64,000 nt of DNA from an uncultured Pseudomonadales bacterium (GCA_951813515.1 OX638346.1:2783617-2847616), one strand, 5' to 3'; shown: positions 19,571 to 28,412, counted from the first letter of the stretch. Notes: generated from the letters alone by a model not told the origin. Translations and numbers: made by a program.

Positions 19571-21304
19571 GTGTCAGAGCTAGAGCAGGTGGAACCAGGG
19601 CAGGGCCAGCCGAGGCGGCTGGGAGAGATGCTGGTCGAGCGGAATGCCGTGCAGCAGGCCGACATCGACAGGGCGCTGCAGATTCAGCGCACGGTGGGCG
19701 GGCGGCTCGGCTCGCTCCTGGTCCGCACGGGTGCCATTTCCGAAGAGGCGATGTTGCGCACGTTGGCGGAGCAGATCGGCGCGCTCTATCTCGCCGACGC
19801 CGAGGACCTGCCGGACAAGATGGACATGTACCGCTTCATGTCGGAGTCGTCCATCAAGCTGGAGTGGTTCCTCGACAACGCCGTCCTGATGTGGCGGCAG
19901 GGCGAAGACGTTTTCTGTCTCGCCCGCGACATACCCGATCCGAGCGTGACCCAGACGCTGGAGTACTTCTACCAGGCGTCCGACCAGTCATCCGGCGCCG
20001 CACCCCCCATCCGCTTCTGCCTCACCGCGAACCACCACCTCGACCGCGCCCTCGACAACGTCCGAAAGGAGCGGGCGATGGAGAACCTGTTCGCCAGCAA
20101 CGTGCAACAACTGCGCGACCTGGCCGAGCAGGCGCCGGTGATCGAACTGGTGAACAACCTCCTGTCGCAGGCCGTGGACTTGGGAGCCTCGGATATTCAC
20201 GTCGAGCCGACCGAAGAGTCGTTCGCCGTGCGCATGCGCCTCGATGGCGTGCTGCACACGCGGCTGACGCAGTCGAAGGACCGCTTCGCCGCCGTGGCGT
20301 CGCGCATCAAGCTGATCTCGGGCCTCGACATCGCCGAGCGCCGGCTGCCCCAGGACGGCCGTATCACGGAGCGCATTTCCGGGCGCGAGATGGACATCCG
20401 GGTGTCCACGGTGCCGTGCGCGTTCGGCGAGTCCCTTGTCCTGCGACTGCTCGCCAAGGAGCGCGACGACCTGGTTTTCGGCAACCTCGGCATGGAGCCC
20501 GACCACCTCGAGATGTTTCGGGGCTGGCTCGGCACCACCAACGGCATCGTCCTCGTAACGGGCCCGACGGGTTCCGGCAAGTCCACCACGCTCGCCGCCG
20601 CCCTGGAGGAGATCGACGACGGCGTCAAGAAGATCATCACCGTGGAAGATCCGGTGGAATACCAGATGCCGACCATCACCCAGATGCAGGTGCACTCGGA
20701 GATCGGCTTCACGTTCGCCCGCGCGCTGCGCGCCATATTGCGGCAGGATCCCGACGTCATCATGATCGGCGAGATCCGCGATCTCGAGACGGCGGAAATC
20801 GCCATCCGCTCGGCGCTGACCGGCCACGTCGTCCTGTCAACCGTGCACACCAACGACGCCATATCGAGCTTCACGCGCCTGGTCGACATGGGCGTCGAGC
20901 CGTTCCTGGTGGCGGCGCCCGTCCGCGGCGTGCAGGCACAGCGCCTCGTGCGCAGGTCCTGCCCCAACTGCTCCGTATCGATCTCGCGGCCCGCACTGGC
21001 CGACGGCTATCTCGACGCGCTCCCCGAAAGCATGCTCGGCAACCACTGGGTCGCCGTCGAAGGCTGCGACCACTGCCGCCACACCGGATATCGCGGCCGC
21101 ACCGGCATCTACGAACTGGTGCCGATGTCGGAGGGCCTGCAGGACATGATCGTTTCGGGCGCGCACCTGAACGATCTGAAACGCCTGGCGCGGGAACACG
21201 GCTGCCGCACGCTGGTCGAGGATGGCCTCATCAAGGCTTCGCGCGGCGACACCACGGTCGAGGAGTTGATGCGGGCCATGGTGATAGACGGCGAGGCAGG
21301 CTAG
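19571..21304 (+). CDS. gspE: Type II secretion ATPase GspE
   Basis: Cytoplasmic hexameric ATPase that powers pseudopilus assembly. N-terminal T2SSE_N domain (about 15-150), then the RecA-like core with Walker A GPTGSGKST near residue 330, Asp box, Walker B DPDVIMIGEIRD, and a four-cysteine zinc site (CPNC...CDHC, about 462-502) present in most GspE. The GTG at 19571 (VSELEQVEPG) is my choice. TTG 19565 and GTG 19535 are alternatives; AGAGAGG at 19545-19551 suits TTG 19565 better. The upstream part of the frame is only repeat array. First gene of the E-M run. Confidence 0.93.
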   Translation: MSELEQVEPGQGQPRRLGEMLVERNAVQQADIDRALQIQRTVGGRLGSLLVRTGAISEEAMLRTLAEQIGALYLADAEDLPDKMDMYRFMSESSIKLEWFLDNAVLMWRQGEDVFCLARDIPDPSVTQTLEYFYQASDQSSGAAPPIRFCLTANHHLDRALDNVRKERAMENLFASNVQQLRDLAEQAPVIELVNNLLSQAVDLGASDIHVEPTEESFAVRMRLDGVLHTRLTQSKDRFAAVASRIKLISGLDIAERRLPQDGRITERISGREMDIRVSTVPCAFGESLVLRLLAKERDDLVFGNLGMEPDHLEMFRGWLGTTNGIVLVTGPTGSGKSTTLAAALEEIDDGVKKIITVEDPVEYQMPTITQMQVHSEIGFTFARALRAILRQDPDVIMIGEIRDLETAEIAIRSALTGHVVLSTVHTNDAISSFTRLVDMGVEPFLVAAPVRGVQAQRLVRRSCPNCSVSISRPALADGYLDALPESMLGNHWVAVEGCDHCRHTGYRGRTGIYELVPMSEGLQDMIVSGAHLNDLKRLAREHGCRTLVEDGLIKASRGDTTVEELMRAMVIDGEAG

Positions 21305-21331
21305 GTCCTGCCGATCGCGCCGGGCCGAACG

Positions 21332-22528
21332 ATGCCGGAATACGACTACGAGATCGTCGACAGCAACGGCCAGGCGAGCGAGGGCCGCGTCGAGGCCGCG
21401 TCCCGCGCGGATGTCGTGCGCCAGCTCTCCCGCGACGGCCAGACGGTCGTCGCCGTCAGCGAATACCGCGCGCCGGCGCTGGGCGGACTGCGCCGGGGGT
21501 TGAAGGCCCAGGACGTCACCGTGGCCTTCAACGAACTCGCCACCCTGCTCGAATCCGGCGTGGCCCTTGGCGACGCGGTGACCGCCCAGGGCCGGGGCAC
21601 GCACCATCCCCGACTCGCGGCGGCGTTCGACGGCATGTCGCGCGACCTCATGCGTGGACAAAGCTACCTGGAGGTGCTGCGCGCGAGCGACCTGCCCCTT
21701 CCCGACTACGTCTACCAACTGGTCGAGGCCGGCGAACGCAGCGGTCGCCTGGCCGAGGCGCTGCGCGGGGCGGTGCAGCAGATGGAATACGACCTGCGGA
21801 TCGCCTCGGACATCCGCGGGGCGCTCGCGTATCCCGCGGTATTGATCGTCGCGGGCATCGCTGCGGTGCTCATCGTCTTCACCTTCGTCGTGCCGCAGTT
21901 CACCAACCTGCTCGAGTCCGCCGAGGACCTCCCGCTCCTGGCATCGGCGGTCCTCAACACCGGCGCCTGGTTCAACGCCAACGGCTGGTTGCTGGCGGCT
22001 ATCGTCGCGGCCGTGGCCGCAGTTGGCGTGGTGCTCATGCGGCGCGAGGGATTCCGCCGCAGGCTGACCGACACCGTCGCCACGCTGCCCCTGGTGCGCG
22101 GATGGTTTTCGGAGGTCGACACCGCCAAGTGGGCCTCTGTCATGGGTGCGATGCTCGCGAGCCGCGTGGAACTGATGGACGCCCTGGGGCTCGCATCCCG
22201 CGGCGTGCGCATCAGCCGCCGCAAGGAACTGCTGGATCGGGCCGCGGACGACGTAAGAAGCGGCGTGACGCTTTCGGCGGCGCTCGAGAAACAGGACGCG
22301 CTGACGCCGACGGGCTACAATCTGATCCGCGTCGGCGAACAGTCCGGACGGATGGCGGAAATGATGCGGGCGCTGGCGAAGTTGTATGAGGAGAATAGTG
22401 CGCGGCGGATGCGGCGCGTCCTCACATTCATCGAGCCGGCGGCCGTCCTGCTGATCGGAGGGTTCCTTGGAACCATCATGATCGGCATGATATTGGCGAT
22501 AACGAGTGTCAATGAGATTGTGCTGTAA
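21332..22528 (+). CDS. gspF: Type II secretion inner-membrane platform protein GspF
   Basis: Polytopic platform protein that couples GspE to pseudopilus growth. 398 residues with two T2SSF domains (about 70-190 and 270-390). Three hydrophobic segments are seen: about 167-190, 213-235 and 370-395. The N-terminus MPEYDYEIVDSNG and the motif GERSGRLAEAL are family-typical. Lies 27 bases after gspE. Confidence 0.95.
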   Translation: MPEYDYEIVDSNGQASEGRVEAASRADVVRQLSRDGQTVVAVSEYRAPALGGLRRGLKAQDVTVAFNELATLLESGVALGDAVTAQGRGTHHPRLAAAFDGMSRDLMRGQSYLEVLRASDLPLPDYVYQLVEAGERSGRLAEALRGAVQQMEYDLRIASDIRGALAYPAVLIVAGIAAVLIVFTFVVPQFTNLLESAEDLPLLASAVLNTGAWFNANGWLLAAIVAAVAAVGVVLMRREGFRRRLTDTVATLPLVRGWFSEVDTAKWASVMGAMLASRVELMDALGLASRGVRISRRKELLDRAADDVRSGVTLSAALEKQDALTPTGYNLIRVGEQSGRMAEMMRALAKLYEENSARRMRRVLTFIEPAAVLLIGGFLGTIMIGMILAITSVNEIVL

Positions 22529-22574
22529 GCGCCCCGTGAGCGAGCGTTCCATGCGCGAGCGAGCCCTGCGTGCC

Positions 22575-23006
22575 ATGAATATTCCGGTCAGGGGTTTCTC
22601 CCTGATCGAACTGATGATCGTGCTGGCCATCATCGGCCTGCTCGCCGGCCTGGTCGGCCCGCAGCTCCTGAACCGGCTCGAGGCTTCGAAAATCGACGTC
22701 GCCGAGACGCAGATCAAGATGCTGCGCGGCGCCCTGCAGACCTACCGCATCGATGTGGGCACCTATCCGACCACCGCCCAGGGGCTGACGGCCCTGATGT
22801 CTGCGCCGGACGAAGTTGCCGAGTTCTGGCGCGGTCCCTATCTGCAGGATGAATTGCCGGCCGACCCGTGGCGGAACCCCTACCAATACGAAGCGCCGGT
22901 GGACAATCTCCAGGGCTTTGCCCTTTACTCCTTCGGCGCGGACTCCGCCAGGGACGGGGAAGGCGACAATGCGGATATCGGATTCATGCCGGAAGGAAGC
23001 TCGTAG
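22575..23006 (+). CDS. gspG: Major pseudopilin GspG
   Basis: Main pseudopilus subunit. The ATG at 22575 gives a 7-residue leader MNIPVRG cleaved before FSLIELMIVLAIIGLL, with Glu5 of the mature protein present. The globular domain has the GspG signature YPTTAQGLTALM and DPWRNPYQYE, and the calcium-site loop near GADSARDGEGDNADIG. 143 residues. In-frame starts further upstream (22506, 22536) would give long leaders. Confidence 0.95.
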   Translation: MNIPVRGFSLIELMIVLAIIGLLAGLVGPQLLNRLEASKIDVAETQIKMLRGALQTYRIDVGTYPTTAQGLTALMSAPDEVAEFWRGPYLQDELPADPWRNPYQYEAPVDNLQGFALYSFGADSARDGEGDNADIGFMPEGSS

Positions 23007-23117
23007 CCTGGATGTTGCATCAGGGGCCGTGATGATCGCGCAGGATTTTGCCCGCGTGGGCGTGCTCGCGAGCGCAAGCATAGCCATGCCTTCATGGTGT
23101 AGCGAGTACGTGCGCGC

Positions 23118-23146
23118 ACGCGGGGACACGCGGGGACACGCGGGGA
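23118..23146 (+). repeat. Triple 10-base tandem repeat between gspG and gspH
   Basis: ACGCGGGGAC is repeated nearly three times, and GGGG-AAAAGTG-CCCC follows as a small hairpin. The 290-base gap 23007-23296 shows no gene. The GGGGACAC string resembles the first half of the dispersed repeat core, but the copies are not full cores. Confidence 0.5.
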
Positions 23147-23310
23147 AAAGTGCCCCACAGTCGGCGCCGCCCGTGGCCCGGTCCCACCGTGCGAGGGCGC
23201 GGCCAGCGCTGCTTGTTTCCAGCAGAATTCTCGAAGTATGGGATTAACCTATTGATACCGAGGGGCTTTTAGTTAATCGACTAGCGGCCTGGTGCAATGT
23301 CCGGGCGAGC

Positions 23311-23730
23311 CTGCGAGGCGGCTTTACCCTGCTGGAGCTGCTGGTGGTGCTGGCCCTGCTCGGCCTGGCGACCGCGATCGCGATGCCGAACCTCGAGCGC
23401 CTGTACGCCGCCGCGACGCGAGCCAGCGAGCAGGACTACGTGCTGGACCAGATCGCAGCCCTCGGTCGCGAGGCCGCGCTGAACGGCCGTGCCTACGTGG
23501 TCTACGGCAACGCGGCGGCGCCGGACCCCGCCGAAGCGGCCCGCTATGCAGACTACGAAACCTACGTGGTGGATGTTCCGGAAGGCTGGCGGCTGGCCCT
23601 CGACAACCCCCTCGTGGTGCTCGCGAACGGCGTCTGCCTGGGCGGGGCGCTGACGCTGTCCCACGCGGACGCCGCTACCGTACGCGTCGAACTCGCGGCT
23701 CCGTACTGCCGCGTTGACGCGGACGTCTGA
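23311..23730 (+). CDS. gspH: Minor pseudopilin GspH, start codon missing in frame
   Basis: Type IV pilin-like N-terminus GGFTLLELLVVLALLGL followed by a globular domain of about 120 residues, between gspG and gspI, where gspH belongs. No ATG, GTG or TTG exists in this frame between the upstream stop at 23245 and the prepilin motif. I use CTG at 23311 as a placeholder. An ATG at 23297 in another frame (MSGRA...) would give a normal leader if one base were gained or lost before 23320, so a frameshift, real or from assembly, is likely. Confidence 0.75.
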   Translation: MRGGFTLLELLVVLALLGLATAIAMPNLERLYAAATRASEQDYVLDQIAALGREAALNGRAYVVYGNAAAPDPAEAARYADYETYVVDVPEGWRLALDNPLVVLANGVCLGGALTLSHADAATVRVELAAPYCRVDADV

Positions 23731-23750
23731 GCGGCAGGAGGGGCATACGG

Positions 23751-24254
23751 ATGGCATTTCGGTTTCGCCAGTCAATGTTCCTGAAGATGCGCGACGGTGC
23801 TGGGCCGGAAAACACCCGCCCGCGCCGCAAACGCATCCTGCACATCGCCGGCTTCACCCTGCTCGAAGCCATCGTCGCCATGGCGATCTTCTCTGCCGGG
23901 GGCATGGCCCTCTACGGCCTCTTCAACACCAATCTGATCGGGCTCGGAAAGGCTGCGGATATCACGCGGCGCGAGCCGGCCGTGCGCGGCGCCATCGAGC
24001 ACCTGTCCTCGATCAACATCCGCGAGCAACCCACCGGCCGGTTCGAAATCGGCGGTTTCGACGTCGCGTGGTCTTCGAACCTGGTCGAACCGGTGCGACA
24101 GGGGCAATCCAACGCAGGATATGTGGGCAGTTTCGAAATCGGCCTTTACGACGTGGACATTGTGCTCAGCCGCAACGGTCTACTGGAAGGTAACTACCGC
24201 CTGCGCCTTGCGGGCTATCACCAGGTGCGCCAGTCCCAGAGCTTCGATGAGTAG
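23751..24254 (+). CDS. gspI: Minor pseudopilin GspI
   Basis: Pseudopilus tip subunit. The prepilin motif is AGFTLLEAIVAMAIFSAGG, with the conserved Glu5. The leader is unusually long (about 34 residues, Arg/Lys-rich), but the ATG at 23751 has a strong Shine-Dalgarno AGGAGGGG at 23737-23744. 167 residues. Its stop overlaps the start of gspJ. Confidence 0.85.
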   Translation: MAFRFRQSMFLKMRDGAGPENTRPRRKRILHIAGFTLLEAIVAMAIFSAGGMALYGLFNTNLIGLGKAADITRREPAVRGAIEHLSSINIREQPTGRFEIGGFDVAWSSNLVEPVRQGQSNAGYVGSFEIGLYDVDIVLSRNGLLEGNYRLRLAGYHQVRQSQSFDE

Positions 24255-25008
24255 CGGGACGATGAGAAGAGTAGGGAGCGCCCGTTTGCCCCGAGTCCCC
24301 GCGCGCGGCGCAGCGAGCGGTTTGACGCTACTCGAGATGCTGGTTGTGTTCGTGCTCACCTCGCTGGTGGGAACGCTCCTGATCCAGGGTTCCGGCTTCT
24401 TCCTCGGCCAGTACGACACCGTGAAACGCATCGGTCGCGAGGCGTCCTCCGACGCGCTGCAACAACGCTGGTTCGCATCCACCGTGCGCGGCATGGTGCC
24501 CTACCTGGCCGAGGACAGGCGCTTTGTCGGAGACTTCGAGTCCTTTCAAGGCGTCACGACCCAGTCGCTGCGGGCGCCATCAGGCATCCCCGTTGCCGCC
24601 CGCTGGTCCATCATCCGAGGCGAGGGAGGCACCGCCGTCGTCTATGCCGAGCAGCCGTCCCCGTGCCCGTCGGACATGCGAGACGCGAACGAAACCGCGC
24701 CGCAAGCGCCCCGAGGCGCCGGAACGGACAGGTTCTCCGGGAATGCCGCGCCAGGTCTGAGCGACATCGCCTGCGCCGGAGTGGCACCCCTCGAGGCCGC
24801 CGTCTGGACGATACTCGAATCCGACGAGACACTGCTCTTCCTTTACGCGGGTAACGATGGTGCCTGGCACTCGGACTGGCCCGTCGACGGCGCGCGGGAG
24901 TGGATTCCCCGGCAAGTCAGGCTCGTCACGTCCGACAGCCGAACCGTGTGGATCGGGAGCTTCGGGCTGCACTCGGTACCCGTCCACAACCCGAGGGACT
25001 TCCGGTGA
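24247..25008 (+). CDS. gspJ: Minor pseudopilin GspJ
   Basis: Pseudopilus tip protein, 253 residues. The prepilin motif SGLTLLEMLVVFVLTSLVG carries Leu instead of the usual Phe at position 1 of the mature protein. The ATG overlaps the end of gspI (ATGAGTAG); a second ATG at 24262 is possible. The 3' end runs straight into repeat array H: the stop codon is the TGA in CGGTGACCCGC, a string copied twice more inside the array. Confidence 0.82.
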   Translation: MSSGTMRRVGSARLPRVPARGAASGLTLLEMLVVFVLTSLVGTLLIQGSGFFLGQYDTVKRIGREASSDALQQRWFASTVRGMVPYLAEDRRFVGDFESFQGVTTQSLRAPSGIPVAARWSIIRGEGGTAVVYAEQPSPCPSDMRDANETAPQAPRGAGTDRFSGNAAPGLSDIACAGVAPLEAAVWTILESDETLLFLYAGNDGAWHSDWPVDGAREWIPRQVRLVTSDSRTVWIGSFGLHSVPVHNPRDFR

Positions 25009-25017
25009 CCCGCTTTT

Positions 25018-25648
25018 TTTGGGACACCCATCTTGTTCGGTGACCCGCTTTTTTTGGGACACCCATCGTTCGGGACACCCATCGCCTGGGACACCCATCT
25101 TGTTCGGGACACCCATCGCATCGCCTGGGGACACCCATCTTGTTCGGTGACCCGCTTTTTTTGGGACACCCATCGTTCGGGACACCCATCGCCTGGGACA
25201 CCCATCTTGTTCGGGACACCCATCGCATCGCCTGGGGACACCCATCTTGTTCGGGACACCCATCGCCTTCGGGACAGCCATCTTGTTCGGGACAGCCATC
25301 GTGATCGGGACAGCCATCGTCATCGCTCTCGGGATACCCATCGTTCGGGACACTCATCGCCTGGGGACAGCCATCTTGTTCGGGACAGCCATCGTGATCG
25401 GGACAGCCATCGTCATCGCTTGGGGACACCCATCGCGCTGGGGACACATCGCCTTCGGGACAGCCATCTTGTTCGGGACAGCCATCTTGTTCGGGACACC
25501 CAACGCGCTAGGGACACCCAACGCGCTAGGGACACATCGCCTTCGGGACACCCATCGGGTTCGGGACAGCCATCGTGATCGGTAGCCACCCCGTTCGGGA
25601 CAGCCATCGCCTTCGGGACAGCCATCGCGTCAGGGACACCCACCCCTC
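25018..25648 (+). repeat. Repeat array H, the largest (between and into gspJ/gspK)
   Basis: About 25 copies of GGACA[C/G]CCAT plus variants (GGATACCCAT, GGACACTCAT, GGACACCCAACG). Two identical 107-base blocks lie at 25038-25144 and 25145-25251; each begins with CGGTGACCCGC followed by a run of seven T, copied from the gspJ end. C-type cores dominate the left half and G-type cores the right half. The right end encodes the first residues of GspK. Confidence 0.95.
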
Positions 25649-26780
25649 GAGTCGAGGCTTCGTGCTCATCGCGACGCTCTGGACGCTGGCGGCGATGGCT
25701 GTCCTCGCGGCATACATCGATGGCGTCGCATCCGCCGACATCGAGCGCGCCGCGGCAGCGAGGTCCGCCCTCGAGCGGGAACTCGCGCAGCGCAGCACGG
25801 AGGCCACGCTGGCCTACCTGCTGTCGACGGGCCGCATGAACCATCGCAGCCTGATGCTGGAGACGGAGCAGTCCTTCACCGACGTGGAGGGCAACCGCGG
25901 CCCGGATCGAAGCGTGGGCGTGATCGGACTGACCGGTGAAACCTATGCCGGCCCGGGCGGCGCGCGCTTTTCGATCCAGGACGAGAACGGCCTTGTGTCG
26001 GTCAATTTCCCCCATAGCACCAACTTCGCGAGTGTGCTGTCGTACGTGGGCGTTTCGTCCTCCGACATCGCCCGCATCGCCCCCAGGGTGGAGGACTACG
26101 TCGACATGGACGACAACCTCTCCCTGGGTGGGGCGGAGCACTTCGACTACGACCGGCTCACCGCGCCCGTCCCCGTCCCCGCCGGTCGCGCCGTGCCGCC
26201 TTCCCAGGCCGGCGTGCCTCCCACCGATCAGGACCGATCCGCTGCCGTCCCGGCGGGCACAGTTGCCGGCGCTGCCTCCGACCTCGGGCTTCCCGGTCCA
26301 TCGAACTGGATCATGGCCACGCCCCTGGAGCTGCGGCGTGTCCTCGGCGTGGGAGACTTCATTACCCCCGACCAGTGGCGCCGCCTCCTGCCCATGCTTT
26401 CCGTGCGCCAGACGAGCGGAGTCAACTTCAACACCATGCGGCCGGACGTCCTCGCTGCGGTCCTCAAGCTGGACCAGGGCGCGATCGACAACATCGTCGC
26501 CGAGCGCGCCGAACGCACCGTGTCGAGCCTGAGCCGCGTCGCCATGCTGACGGGCACCCACGTGGACATCGATCCCATGGGCGTGAAGGGGCTGCCGTCC
26601 AACTTCCTGCGAATCTCCATCTGGCATAATGCCAGCGGTTCGCGGTCCGTCGTCGGCATGGCGCTGACCCCCTTCGGGGACACCCCCTGGCGTATCGATT
26701 ACCGCTACACGGAGCCCGTGATTGAAAACGAGTCGAGCGATGCCGGCGTTTTCCAGGCTGCGACGCCGCTTCTCCAATAA
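25575..26780 (+). CDS. gspK: Minor pseudopilin GspK with a repeat-encoded leader
   Basis: Large tip pseudopilin. The prepilin-like segment SSRGFVLIATLWTLAAMAV is at about residues 25-43, followed by the large alpha-helical GspK domain (calcium-site region DYVDMDDNLSLGGAE). 401 residues. The only conventional in-frame start is GTG 25575, inside array H. The leader therefore reads as repeat-derived units (VRDSHR, LRDSHR, VRDTHP) directly before SSRG. The arginines keep it positively charged, so it may work as a prepilin leader. A GspK lacking Glu5 is normal for this family. Confidence 0.85.
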   Translation: MIGSHPVRDSHRLRDSHRVRDTHPSSRGFVLIATLWTLAAMAVLAAYIDGVASADIERAAAARSALERELAQRSTEATLAYLLSTGRMNHRSLMLETEQSFTDVEGNRGPDRSVGVIGLTGETYAGPGGARFSIQDENGLVSVNFPHSTNFASVLSYVGVSSSDIARIAPRVEDYVDMDDNLSLGGAEHFDYDRLTAPVPVPAGRAVPPSQAGVPPTDQDRSAAVPAGTVAGAASDLGLPGPSNWIMATPLELRRVLGVGDFITPDQWRRLLPMLSVRQTSGVNFNTMRPDVLAAVLKLDQGAIDNIVAERAERTVSSLSRVAMLTGTHVDIDPMGVKGLPSNFLRISIWHNASGSRSVVGMALTPFGDTPWRIDYRYTEPVIENESSDAGVFQAATPLLQ

Positions 26781-27831
26781 GCCCAACGTCATTCAGACGC
26801 GGCAGGGCACGGAGCGCGTGCCCTTCAAGTCCTTCCATCCGCACTGGATTGTCGGCCGCGGCCTCTGCATGTATCGCTCGGAGGACTTCACCAACGTGCC
26901 CCGCAACAAGCGGCGCGCCGCGCTGGACCTCAAGTTGCCGCTCTGGAGCCCGTTTGCCGACACCGGCCATCATTGCGTCTGGGAGGGCGGCAGGGCCATG
27001 GTCTGGTTCTGGGACGCGGACGCCGTGCAGGCGGATCCCGAAATCCCGGACGCGTCCGCGAAAACGACGCCCCGCATCTGCCCGGAGACAGTCTTCCTTC
27101 CCCGCATGTCCGACGGCGTGGTCCTGCAGGCGTGCCGCGAAGGCTTCGAACTGCAGCACTGGGCCGACCGCGTGCTGGAACACTCCTACTGGTTCCGGCA
27201 GCGTCCGGACCAGGCGCGCGCAGAGAGCGTCCTGGCCCAATGGGGCGCCGACGTCCAGGCTCAGCAGCTCGACCCAGCCGACCCCGTGCTCGAAGGGTCA
27301 GCGGCGCAAGGACAGTCGCTCGTGCAGTCCCTGGTTTCCCAGCCGTGGTCCAGTTCGCCAACGCCCCGGGAGTGGCTGGAAGACAACGAACGCCCGCTTG
27401 CGACCGCCGTGCTTCTCGTCCTCGTCCTGACCGCGACCTGGCATGAGGCGCGCTACTGGCAGGCCCGCTATCTCCAGCAGGCGGCCGAGGAAGAGCTCGC
27501 CGGGCTGCAACAGGACCTCGACCCCATCCTCTCGGCGCGCAACGAACTGTTGACGTTGCGGGGCCGCAATGTCGCCCTCGCGGAGATCCTGCGCGAGCCG
27601 TCCCAGGCGTATCTCATGGGCTTGGTCGACAGCGCCATCCCCGGCCCCGACGCGCGCTTCCGCCAGTGGTCCTACCAGCAGCGCGAACTCTCGGTGCTGA
27701 TCGAAGACGAAAGCGCGGACCCCATCGCCTACGTCCGCTCCCTCGAGGCCCAGCCCATGTTCCGGGAGGTCTCGGCGGAACAGGGCCGCAAGAAAAACGA
27801 GATCCGAATGCGGCTGACGGTGAGCCCATGA
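26740..27831 (+). CDS. gspL: Probable GspL (divergent type II secretion protein)
   Basis: Position after gspK and before a GspM-like gene, plus topology (cytoplasmic domain of about 215 residues, one transmembrane helix at about 219-237, a periplasmic ferredoxin-like domain of about 120 residues), matches GspL, which recruits GspE to the membrane. Sequence similarity is not obvious to me, so the name rests on context. 363 residues from the ATG at 26740, which overlaps gspK by 41 bases; a TTG at 26722 is the longer alternative. Confidence 0.6.
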   Translation: MPAFSRLRRRFSNKPNVIQTRQGTERVPFKSFHPHWIVGRGLCMYRSEDFTNVPRNKRRAALDLKLPLWSPFADTGHHCVWEGGRAMVWFWDADAVQADPEIPDASAKTTPRICPETVFLPRMSDGVVLQACREGFELQHWADRVLEHSYWFRQRPDQARAESVLAQWGADVQAQQLDPADPVLEGSAAQGQSLVQSLVSQPWSSSPTPREWLEDNERPLATAVLLVLVLTATWHEARYWQARYLQQAAEEELAGLQQDLDPILSARNELLTLRGRNVALAEILREPSQAYLMGLVDSAIPGPDARFRQWSYQQRELSVLIEDESADPIAYVRSLEAQPMFREVSAEQGRKKNEIRMRLTVSP

Positions 27832-28412
27832 TGCCGCGCGTGCAAAGTGCCCTGGCTTCGCTGGGCGAGGAATTCACAACCAACGCAAGGGTGCGCCTTG
27901 GCGTCTGGTGCGTTCTCGCGATTGTCCTCCTCTACTGGATACTCGTCCGCTCGGACCACCTGGAGGCGGCCCGTGCCGAATACGCCGGGGAGATCGTCCG
28001 GCTCGAGCGCGCGCAGGATGCCGGCGCCTACGAAGAATGGCCCGATCTGCTGGAGCTTGAGCGCCGCACCGCAACGGAACTCACGACCAGTTTCTGGCAG
28101 GCGGAGACCGAGGGCGTCGCCCAGGCCCGCCTGCTGAGCGCCCTTACCGAGCTTGCCGGCGAGATCGAACTCAGGCAGGCGCGCATTACCCCTGGCGTGA
28201 CGCAAACCGTCGACAACGCGCCTGGTGTCTGGCGCGTGCAGGCGCGTCTCACCGCCCGCCACCGCAACGGCGCCGAACTGCGGCTGATCCACGCCCTCGC
28301 GACCCACCCCAAGAAGCTCGTGGTGGATCTCCTCGAGATCAGCCAGTCACGGTCCCGCGTCAACATCCTCGTCTCCGCGTACTTCGTGGGGATCGCGCCG
28401 GAGTCCACGTAG
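27828..28412 (+). CDS. gspM: Probable GspM (type II secretion)
   Basis: Small bitopic protein of 194 residues: short cytoplasmic N-terminus, transmembrane helix at about 24-42, coiled segment, then a ferredoxin-like periplasmic domain. This is the GspM plan, and the gene follows the GspL-like gene with an ATGATG overlap. Assigned by context and topology rather than strong sequence motifs. Last gene of the E-M run; it converges on the MATE gene with 65 bases between them. Confidence 0.6.
   Translation: MMPRVQSALASLGEEFTTNARVRLGVWCVLAIVLLYWILVRSDHLEAARAEYAGEIVRLERAQDAGAYEEWPDLLELERRTATELTTSFWQAETEGVAQARLLSALTELAGEIELRQARITPGVTQTVDNAPGVWRVQARLTARHRNGAELRLIHALATHPKKLVVDLLEISQSRSRVNILVSAYFVGIAPEST

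Noticed and set aside
19864-22389. 841-codon plus-strand frame over gspE and gspF
   Set aside because: Arg/Pro-rich out-of-frame shadow of the two secretion genes.
20837-22717. 626-codon minus-strand frame over gspE-gspG
   Set aside because: Antisense shadow with no recognisable domain; the opposite strand has three conserved genes.
25008-25027. Run of seven T after gspJ as an intrinsic terminator
   Set aside because: No stable stem directly precedes it, and gspK onwards needs transcription through it.
24843-25447. Long minus-strand frames full of DGCP/MGVP/WVSP repeats across array H
   Set aside because: They are translations of the stop-free repeat, antisense to gspJ, with no start signals and no non-repeat domain.
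25018-25648. Array H as a CRISPR array
   Set aside because: The repeat unit is 12 bases, the gaps are short and vary, the spacers themselves recur, and there are no cas genes.
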